Shown: positions 13,882 to 19,635 of the stretch, piece by piece
Position numbering within the stretch: the first letter of the stretch is position 1
Layout: every line of letters begins with the position of its first letter
NCBI GenBank assembly: GCA_045544195.1
Contig: JAZPYO010000021.1
Span: forward strand, 1-21,173
Source: RGIG7213 sp045544195
GTDB taxonomy: Bacteria; Bacillota; Clostridia; Oscillospirales; CAG-272
Reading direction: 5' to 3'
DNA length: 21,173 nucleotides
Notes under the pieces: generated by a model
Seen by the model: the letters and a program-made list of their open reading frames with translations, nothing else
The model's database searches: none
What the model was told of the DNA's origin: nothing
Position numbers and translations under genes: made by a program

Positions 13882-15807
13882 ATGAAAAAGAGAATTATAG
13901 CAAGCATTCTTACGCTTGTTCTTATGGCAGGTGCGATAGCATCCTGCTCAAATGACAGCTCTGACGGTACGACAGATGCATCGACCGATGCTGCAACTGA
14001 AGCTGAGCGTGTGTATCCCTCAGAGGAGGATACGTTTGCGGGAACTCCTGCGTACACTGTTGACGGAGATAACATAATCGTTGACGGAGTATCGTACCCC
14101 AATCTTAACAACTTCAATTGCGGACCTATGGTAGCAGTTGACGATCTCGGCCGCGAGCTCAGCACAGCAGAGCAGACGAAGAATTACGTCTCAGATGAAA
14201 GATATGTCGGTCTTTTCTACTTCTTGTGGCTCGGTCAGCACGGTGACTATGACAAAGTGTACGATAATATGAAAATACTTGAAGAGGGCGGCGACAAGGC
14301 GCTGTTCGCTTCGTATGAGGGCTGGGGCCCCGTCGGCGCAATGCACTTTTACGCTGAGCCTCTGTACGGCTACTATTACAGCTCAGATAAATGGGTAGCG
14401 CGTAAGCACGTTGAGGAGCTTACAAACGCAAATGTTGACTTTTTGTACTTTGATGTTACTAACAGCTATTCATACATAAACAATGCAAAGACTGTAATGA
14501 AGCTCCTGCACGAAATGAGAGAGCAGGGCTGGGATACACCTCAGGTAGTGTTCTATACAAATACCGAGTCTGCGACAGTTGTAGAACAGCTCTATACCGC
14601 AATATACGAAAAGAATTACTGCCCTGATACATGGTTTACGATAGACGGTAAGCCCGTTATAATAGCGTTCCAGAATAAGATAACGAAACCTGCGATAAAG
14701 GATTTCTTTACATACCGTGTTCCCCAGTGGCCTACGGAAAAAGTACAGCATGACGGCGGCTGGCCCTGGATGGACTTCGGCAGCGGAATGCCGAGCCTTT
14801 ATTACTGCAACGGCAAGCCCGACGCTATAAGCGTTTCAATAGCTCAGCACAATAAAACTATACAGTTCTCCGACTCTGCTTTTTACGGTGAAAACGGAAA
14901 CAGAGGCAGAAGCTATCACAACGGCAGAAATGACAGATCACCCGATGCATATCTGTACGGCTACAACTTCCAGGAGCAGTGGGATAACGCTATTGCATCA
15001 GAAGCACCGTATATTCTTGTAACAGGCTGGAACGAGTGGGTAGCACAGCGTCAGCCCTCTAACGCAAACAGAGTAAACTTTGTAGATAACGCAAGCCCCA
15101 ACTTCAGCCGTGATGCTGAAATGATGCGCGGCGGATATTTTGATAACTATTATATGCAGCTTATCGACAATATCAGAAAGCTCAAGGGTACGGCTCCCAC
15201 GCTTGTTCAGAATTCAAGAAAGATAATCGACCTTTCAGGCTCATTCGATCAGTGGAATGATGTTCTCGTAACGTACAGCGACCTTCAGGGCGACACCGAG
15301 AACAGAAAGGGCAAGACCTTCGGTAAGGGTGATGCGACAGACGAATCGGGCAGAAACGATATTATCGCATCGAAGATCATCTGTGATACAAAATACGCAT
15401 ATTTCTATGTAAAGACGGCAGAAAATATTTCCGAATATACAGCAGATACAACGTGGATGCAGCTGTTTATCAATGCAGACTACGCAACGACAGGCTGGTA
15501 CGGATTTGATTACATAGTCAATTACGGCAATGCATCAAACGGCAAAACGTCACTTGCAAAATACACGGGCAAGGATAACGCATTTGCTTTTGAAGCAGCA
15601 GAGGAAATAGATTATACAGTAACGGATAATCAGATGATGATAAGAGTACCTCTTGCATCAATGGGAATTACGGATTTTACAAAGATCAAGTTCTCGTTCA
15701 AGTGGGTAGATAGCGACGATCTGGTAGATACGATGGAGGAAATGTATACATCGGGCGACCAGGCACCTCACGGAAGACTTAATTTCGTATTCCAGAATTA
15801 CAAATAA
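13882..15807 (+). CDS. Lipoprotein with GH71/GH99-like catalytic domain and C-terminal beta domain
   Basis: The start at 13882 (641 residues) gives a lipoprotein signal, MKKRIIASIL then a hydrophobic core and the lipobox IASC with Cys22, preceded by a GGAG site. A longer frame from 13825 is unsupported. After a Ser/Thr/Asp-rich linker, residues about 100-430 resemble the GH71/GH99-like TIM-barrel family: YVGLFYFLWLG, NVDFLYFDVTN, TWFTIDGKPVIIAF, and the diagnostic GWNEWVA. Members include endo-alpha-mannosidases and related enzymes. The last 170 residues look like a beta-sandwich of the CBM9/DOMON type (DQWNDV and later AYFYVKTAE). Likely role: surface glycan breakdown feeding sugar import. 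Exact substrate is unknown. Confidence 0.8.
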   Translation: MKKRIIASILTLVLMAGAIASCSNDSSDGTTDASTDAATEAERVYPSEEDTFAGTPAYTVDGDNIIVDGVSYPNLNNFNCGPMVAVDDLGRELSTAEQTKNYVSDERYVGLFYFLWLGQHGDYDKVYDNMKILEEGGDKALFASYEGWGPVGAMHFYAEPLYGYYYSSDKWVARKHVEELTNANVDFLYFDVTNSYSYINNAKTVMKLLHEMREQGWDTPQVVFYTNTESATVVEQLYTAIYEKNYCPDTWFTIDGKPVIIAFQNKITKPAIKDFFTYRVPQWPTEKVQHDGGWPWMDFGSGMPSLYYCNGKPDAISVSIAQHNKTIQFSDSAFYGENGNRGRSYHNGRNDRSPDAYLYGYNFQEQWDNAIASEAPYILVTGWNEWVAQRQPSNANRVNFVDNASPNFSRDAEMMRGGYFDNYYMQLIDNIRKLKGTAPTLVQNSRKIIDLSGSFDQWNDVLVTYSDLQGDTENRKGKTFGKGDATDESGRNDIIASKIICDTKYAYFYVKTAENISEYTADTTWMQLFINADYATTGWYGFDYIVNYGNASNGKTSLAKYTGKDNAFAFEAAEEIDYTVTDNQMMIRVPLASMGITDFTKIKFSFKWVDSDDLVDTMEEMYTSGDQAPHGRLNFVFQNYK

Positions 15808-15814
15808 TGCACAT

Positions 15815-15849
15815 AAGACGGCGCGTATCACCGATGCGCGCCGTCTTTT
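15815..15849 (+). terminator. Rho-independent terminator of the lipoprotein gene
   Basis: An 11-bp GC-rich stem pairs AAGACGGCGCG (15815-15825) with CGCGCCGTCTT (15837-15847). The loop can itself pair ATC with GAT. TTTT follows at the base, 8 bp after the stop codon. Confidence 0.88.
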
Positions 15850-15892
15850 CATAAGATATTTCAGAAAAATAAAAATTTTTTTCAAAAAGGTA

Positions 15893-15920
15893 TTGACAAA
15901 TCCGCTGATTTGTGTATAAT
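15893..15920 (+). promoter_or_regulatory. Promoter of tRNA-Leu
   Basis: Perfect TTGACA (15893-15898) and perfect TATAAT (15915-15920) with a 16-bp spacer lie 33 bp before the mature tRNA 5' end. This is a strong stable-RNA promoter. Confidence 0.85.
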
Positions 15921-15953
15921 ATATAACGTTGCGTTGAGTACGCAATATAATAT

Positions 15954-16038
15954 GCGAGAGTGGCGGAACTGGCAGACGCGCACGTTTGAGGGGCGTGTGG
16001 ATTTCACCGTACGGGTTCAAGTCCCGTTTCTCGCACCA
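15954..16038 (+). tRNA. tRNA-Leu, anticodon GAG
   Basis: The acceptor stem GCGAGAG (15954-15960) pairs with TTCTCGC (16028-16034) with one G-U, followed by discriminator A and an encoded CCA. The anticodon stem CACGT/GCGTG closes a loop TTGAGGG with GAG at positions 34-36. A long variable arm (GTGGATTTCACC region) marks a class II tRNA. The T arm is ACGGG, TTCAAGT, CCCGT. GAG reads leucine codons CUC and CUU. The gene stands alone with its own promoter and terminator. It is a likely anchoring point for the accessory DNA that follows. Confidence 0.95.
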
Positions 16039-16045
16039 AAGCATT

Positions 16046-16097
16046 CAAACCCGAACCTTTTACCGATTGGTGAAACGTTCGGGTTTGTTGTTTTCTT
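16046..16097 (+). terminator. Terminator of tRNA-Leu
   Basis: Arms CAAACCCGAAC (16046-16056) and GTTCGGGTTTG (16077-16087) form an 11-bp stem around a 20-base loop, followed by TTGTTTTCTT. It lies 8 bp after the tRNA CCA. Confidence 0.85.
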
Positions 16098-16125
16098 AAA
16101 TGATAATACATAAGCCTTTGTTTGT

Positions 16126-16156
16126 GGCAGTGCAGAGTTCGTCGCTCTGTACTGCC
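16126..16156. repeat. 12-bp hairpin upstream of a tiny ORF
   Basis: GGCAGTGCAGAG (16126-16137) pairs with CTCTGTACTGCC (16145-16156) with a single G-U mismatch and a 7-base loop. There is no long T-run on either side. It could be a leader hairpin for the ORF at 16201 or a terminator for the minus-strand genes. Confidence 0.6.
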
Positions 16157-16200
16157 GCTTCTTCGTTTCGATGAATTTCGTACATAAAGGAGATTTTGAA

Positions 16201-16284
16201 ATGAAGACTAAAAAGCACCTAAAACCAAGAGAAGATTTGTCAAGACAGCTTTCTACAAAAAGTTTTATCTTGCAAATTCCATAA
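16201..16284 (+). CDS. 27-codon ORF with strong ribosome site, possible leader or gene remnant
   Basis: ATG at 16201 follows AAAGGAG at an ideal distance. It encodes a basic peptide starting MKTKKHLKPRED and stops at TAA 16282-16284. No family is recognised. The good ribosome site and upstream hairpin suggest that this was once, or still is, a regulated leader or the 5' end of a gene whose remainder was replaced by the minus-strand block. It may also be chance. Confidence 0.3.
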   Translation: MKTKKHLKPREDLSRQLSTKSFILQIP

Positions 16285-16349
16285 ATAATACTATGTAAAA
16301 ATGATTCCCACCTATTTCAATCCTAATCTGCTGAAAAATCTTACCGCAA

Positions 16350-16619
16350 TTACTCGTGCTTATCGCGATCTGTATTATTTCGATACTTTGGAGCGGTCAT
16401 AATGATTGTTTCTGTCCTAATTTCATTATCCAAACGGTCAAGATATATTGACAATTCTTGGGTGTATTCGTGATCCAACAAATCCGAATAAAGCACACAA
16501 ATGTTTAATTTTTGTTTTGTCTCACTTTGAGCTGAAAAGGAAAAGCAAACTTTTCTACTGTCATTTACAGGCATTGATGCAGCAGTATATCTACGATAGC
16601 CATTTGCGCCGGGGTGCAT
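16350..16619 (-). pseudogene. Membrane-anchored protein, C-terminal part (frameshifted gene)
   Basis: The frame encodes about 89 residues, with alternating hydrophobic beta-like segments such as KVCFSFSAQ and LNICVLYSDLLDH, then a basic tail. It has no ribosome site at its nominal ATG. It directly continues the upstream frame (16565-16930) if one base is added near 16629-16637, which turns NVGNGIAK into a natural transition towards YIMHPGANG. The joined protein would be about 190 residues. No domain family is recognised. Confidence 0.5.
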
Positions 16620-16930
16620 AATATAACTAACTTCTTTGCTATGCCATTCCCGACATTTGTAATTTCAAGATAGAGTTTTCCGTTAACAAGCTTTTGAGGT
16701 TGTTGGCTTTTAAATTCATAATCAATCATTCCATCAACTTTTGTAGTTGGCTCAATGCATTTGACAATCAGGCATGGCATCAGCTTCAATCGCACATCAT
16801 CTTCATATTGCAATTTTGACAACTCAATTTGCTCTTTCGCTGCTTTGGCAGAACGGTAGTTAAATACACAAATAAAAATCGTAGCTACAACATACACGAA
16901 AGTTATAATAACCATGAGCCAATCAGTCAT
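16565..16930 (-). pseudogene. Single-pass membrane protein, N-terminal part (frameshifted gene)
   Basis: Residues 5-25 form one membrane helix after MTDW. A basic, helical stretch follows (YRSAKAAKEQIELSKLQYEDD), then a beta-rich soluble region with LEITNVGNG near residue 90. The start has a very good AAGGAGG ribosome site. After the probable frameshift the frame adds about 25 unrelated residues and stops. The layout (one helix, short linker, beta domain with an 'ITNVGNG' turn) is common among small accessory membrane proteins of gut bacteria, and the function is unknown. It is the last gene of the minus-strand cassette, 47 bp after the kinase-like gene. Confidence 0.6.
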
Positions 16931-16977
16931 GTGTTCGCCTCCTTCACTAGGATTAAATTAGATTAACTTGTGACATT

Positions 16978-17835
16978 TTAATAGTCCTTAACGTTTGCCC
17001 CCTTGCTGACAAACTGTTTGTATGAGCAGTGCGACAATATTTCGATTGGAATTGCCGTAAATGCCTCTGGAATCAAATAATTGTGTTTTTGGGACATCAT
17101 ACGCATCATCATTTTGTACAAATCCTTTGGCAATCCCAGCTCTTTCAAAAAGCCCATATAACGTCTTAACTCTGCTTCTGCATAGTTAAACGGGTTGCCC
17201 CCCATAAGATAATCCAAAAGCAACCACAAAACACAGGCAATATCACTGTCTCTTGAAATGCAAAAGTTGCCTGCTCTGTCACGGTATTTCTTATGAAGGA
17301 AGATACTGTGATTAGAGCACGATTCTAATGGGCAGGAAATTTTGTGCCCGTGTTTCAAACTGAATCCATCCACATCTATAATGCGGATTTCATTTTGATT
17401 TACAAGGACATTTTCTGCGTGTAAATCTCCAATATAAACATCCAAAGGCAGTTTGTTTATCAGCGAGGCAAGACGCTGAAAAGCCATCAATACAACCGAG
17501 TGGTTATTGCCAGTGAGATAGTGCATCAAGGAGTTCATGTCATGATATTCCATTAAATAACCCTCAACCCTATCGCCGTTTGAATAGATTTCAAGCGGAA
17601 GGGATAGTTCCGGCAATCCACATAACGCTCTATTAGATGCGATTTTCAAAAGGTTATCTATATTCTTCTTGGTCAGCTCATTATAGATGACGTACTGTTT
17701 ATATACGGTTTTGTTTTCTTGAATCCACAATCGGGTTGTGGCATTCAAATTATTCTCTTGAGAAATCTCGTTGTTATAAATCAGCCCAGATGGAACGGGT
17801 ATGACAATCCTCCCTCTCGATACAATCTTAAACAT
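16978..17835 (-). CDS. Protein-kinase-like protein
   Basis: The 285 residues fit a compact eukaryotic-type kinase fold. Candidate ATP lysine is Lys46 (VYKQY). Residues 92-103 look like the hinge (GYLMEYHDMNSL). The catalytic loop is GDLHAENVLV with Asp137 and Asn142. The metal motif is DVDGF with Asp156, in place of the usual DFG. The glycine-rich loop at the N-terminus is poorly preserved. DxDxF-type metal motifs occur in bacterial kinase-like proteins such as YegI and those encoded with TerY-type signalling genes, but I cannot assign this one further. AAGGAAT precedes the ATG. It is 24 bp downstream of the LRR gene and shares its transcript. Confidence 0.75.
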   Translation of the reverse strand: MFKIVSRGRIVIPVPSGLIYNNEISQENNLNATTRLWIQENKTVYKQYVIYNELTKKNIDNLLKIASNRALCGLPELSLPLEIYSNGDRVEGYLMEYHDMNSLMHYLTGNNHSVVLMAFQRLASLINKLPLDVYIGDLHAENVLVNQNEIRIIDVDGFSLKHGHKISCPLESCSNHSIFLHKKYRDRAGNFCISRDSDIACVLWLLLDYLMGGNPFNYAEAELRRYMGFLKELGLPKDLYKMMMRMMSQKHNYLIPEAFTAIPIEILSHCSYKQFVSKGANVKDY

Positions 17836-17859
17836 GGTTTTTCACATTCCTTATGAAGT

Positions 17860-19221
17860 TCAACCGCACCGGCTGCACCGACCATTCCAGAAGGAAAGCT
17901 TGCCTCCGCAGTTCGGGCAAAGCCCTTTCTTTTTGCGTTCTTCTCGAACGGCATAGAATCTACTTCCTACAAACACGTTGTCTGCGAATCTATCGGGGTA
18001 CTCAATATGCTCCAAATAGTCACATCCATTAAAAGGGGGATTGCTACACCATGACGACCACTCCCGGTAGCCGGTTTCTATCTGTGTTACACTAACTGGT
18101 ATGGTCAGCCTCCTTAACGATTTACATCCAGAAAAAGCTCCATACCCTATAGCTTTTACCCCATAAGGTATTTCAATGGAAGACAAGGACTGGCATCCAC
18201 TAAACGCAAAATTACCGATTGCTTTTAATGTAGAAGGCAGCACTATTTCCTTAAGAGAATCACAACCCGAAAAAACGGAATTAGAAATGTTTGTTATACG
18301 ACTCGGAATCTTGATATTAGTAAATGTGGAACAGTTAGAAAAAACACCTTGACCGATGCTCGTTACGCTATCTGGGATAACGATGTTTTCCAATTTACAG
18401 CATCCACTAAACGCAGAATCGCCAATGCTTGTTACACCGTCTGAAATGGTGGCACTTGTCAGTGCAAAGCAGTTTTTGAATGCGGCATTGCCGATGCTGG
18501 CAATATTACTTGGAATAACTACGCTTGTCAGATTTGCGCAATCTGAGAATATGCCGCTTTCAATGCTGGTTATATTACTTAGTCTTATATCTCCACGTAA
18601 TTTTGTACAACCACAGAATGCATTAGTGCCAATGAATGTTACGCTATTAGGAATTATAGCTTCGGTTAAGGCGTTACAAGATTCAAACGCAGAGGCGGAT
18701 ATTGTTTTCAAGTTGGATGGAAGTTTAATACGTTTTAAGTTTTTGCATTCAGCAAATAACGAACTTTCGATAGAAGTAATACTATCTGGAAGTATTACTT
18801 CTTCAAGGTATCGGTTTCCCTTAAATGTTCCTGCTTCGATTTCATGTATCACATCGGGTATTGAAATTACTTTCGCCGTTCCAGAATAGCTCTGAATCAC
18901 TCCGTTTTTAACATCAAAATGCTTCAATATCTGAAGGTCATCATACATTGAATTTGCTCTTTCATCAGACGGAACAGCTTCCAAAATCTTTTTCACAATA
19001 CGTTCTGCTTCTGCAAAATCACCGGCGGCATAATATCTGTCCAAGATTTCACGCCATTGCTCGACATCTTCGTTGGAGCCGGTAACGCTAACTTTAACTC
19101 CGGAAAACATTTCTTTCATTGTAGCTAAAGAATAAGATGTATCACAATTAAGGCACAAGCCACGCTTGTCGGGCTGCATTTCTATTTGCCCACCGCAAAT
19201 ATCACATCTCAGTTTGCTCAT
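17860..19221 (-). CDS. BspA-like leucine-rich repeat protein with zinc ribbons at both ends
   Basis: The 453-residue protein opens with a CxxC pair (Cys6/Cys9) and a second pair (Cys23/Cys26), a zinc-ribbon pattern. A short helical region follows (about 55-95). From about 120 to 400 come roughly eleven LRR_5 repeats of about 23 residues, of the form IPxxVTxIGxxAFxGCxxL. It ends in another ribbon, Cys435/Cys438 and Cys449/Cys452. No signal peptide is present, so unlike secreted BspA proteins it should be cytoplasmic. LRR_5 repeats usually bind proteins. AAGGAGA precedes the ATG. The 23- and 24-bp gaps to its neighbours place it in one operon with the kinase-like gene. Confidence 0.85.
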   Translation of the reverse strand: MSKLRCDICGGQIEMQPDKRGLCLNCDTSYSLATMKEMFSGVKVSVTGSNEDVEQWREILDRYYAAGDFAEAERIVKKILEAVPSDERANSMYDDLQILKHFDVKNGVIQSYSGTAKVISIPDVIHEIEAGTFKGNRYLEEVILPDSITSIESSLFAECKNLKRIKLPSNLKTISASAFESCNALTEAIIPNSVTFIGTNAFCGCTKLRGDIRLSNITSIESGIFSDCANLTSVVIPSNIASIGNAAFKNCFALTSATISDGVTSIGDSAFSGCCKLENIVIPDSVTSIGQGVFSNCSTFTNIKIPSRITNISNSVFSGCDSLKEIVLPSTLKAIGNFAFSGCQSLSSIEIPYGVKAIGYGAFSGCKSLRRLTIPVSVTQIETGYREWSSWCSNPPFNGCDYLEHIEYPDRFADNVFVGSRFYAVREERKKKGLCPNCGGKLSFWNGRCSRCG

Positions 19222-19244
19222 TATTCTGTCTCCTTGTATTTAGA

Positions 19245-19634
19245 TTATCTGCTTCTTTTCAAGGTGAGTTCTTCGGGATTGTCTGCATCATCAGCGGAGC
19301 CGAAACCAAAGTAATCTAATATATCCTGGTCTCGATTTTCTAAACCGTTTCGCAGGTGTTCAAGGGTTTCTTTTGGTAGTCCGTCAACAAGGTCGTGGTA
19401 CTGTTCCTCTGTCAAACTACCTTTTATACCCGCATCGTATTCCCCGAAAATATCCATATCAGCATCATTATGAAGTTTGTCCAGACGTTCCTGTTCAGCT
19501 TCTAACTCATCCAAAGATAACGCTTCGATTTCTGCTGCAAAGCGGTCAGCATCAGCTTCAGAAACGGTATCGAGGTCGTTACTTTCAAAAAAGTATAGAG
19601 TATCTTTTTGCTTTAATGTATAATTTAATTGCAC
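19245..19634 (-). CDS. Acidic helical protein, possibly 5'-truncated by the IS
   Basis: The frame gives up to 129 residues, strongly acidic and helical (ALSLDELEAEQERLDKL, then LTEEQYHDLVDGLPKE and LEHLRNGLENRDQDILDYF), with a basic end LKRSR. I do not recognise it. The style recalls C-terminal tails of proteins on conjugative elements, which is a weak impression. The only start found is a GTG at 19634 without a convincing ribosome site, 36 bp from the transposase ATG on the other strand. The true 5' end has probably been lost to the IS insertion, or some of the first 20 residues are IS sequence. It would be the first remaining gene of the cassette. Confidence 0.5.
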   Translation of the reverse strand: MQLNYTLKQKDTLYFFESNDLDTVSEADADRFAAEIEALSLDELEAEQERLDKLHNDADMDIFGEYDAGIKGSLTEEQYHDLVDGLPKETLEHLRNGLENRDQDILDYFGFGSADDADNPEELTLKRSR

Positions 19635-19635
19635 A

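Larger units (their letters stand above)
16098..16349. other. Non-coding junction between tRNA-Leu and the accessory block
   Basis: This 252-bp stretch has no gene of normal size. It holds a strong hairpin (16126-16156), a 27-codon ORF with a good ribosome site (16201-16284), and about 65 bp with nothing I can identify. I looked for a repeat of the tRNA 3' end here and in the rest of the block and saw none, so no attachment site is called. Confidence 0.5.

Noticed and set aside
15954..16349. tRNA-Leu as an integration (att) site for the downstream block
   Set aside because: No second copy of the tRNA 3' end and no integrase gene is visible in the window. The link is by position only.
18356..18889. 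177-codon plus-strand frame with repeats
   Set aside because: It mirrors the LRR gene, and the repeats come from the complement of the LRR codons.
18100..18900. Possible CRISPR-like periodic repeat
   Set aside because: The period of about 69 bp follows the 23-residue LRR unit and the copies diverge at third codon positions. No identical repeats with unique spacers are seen.
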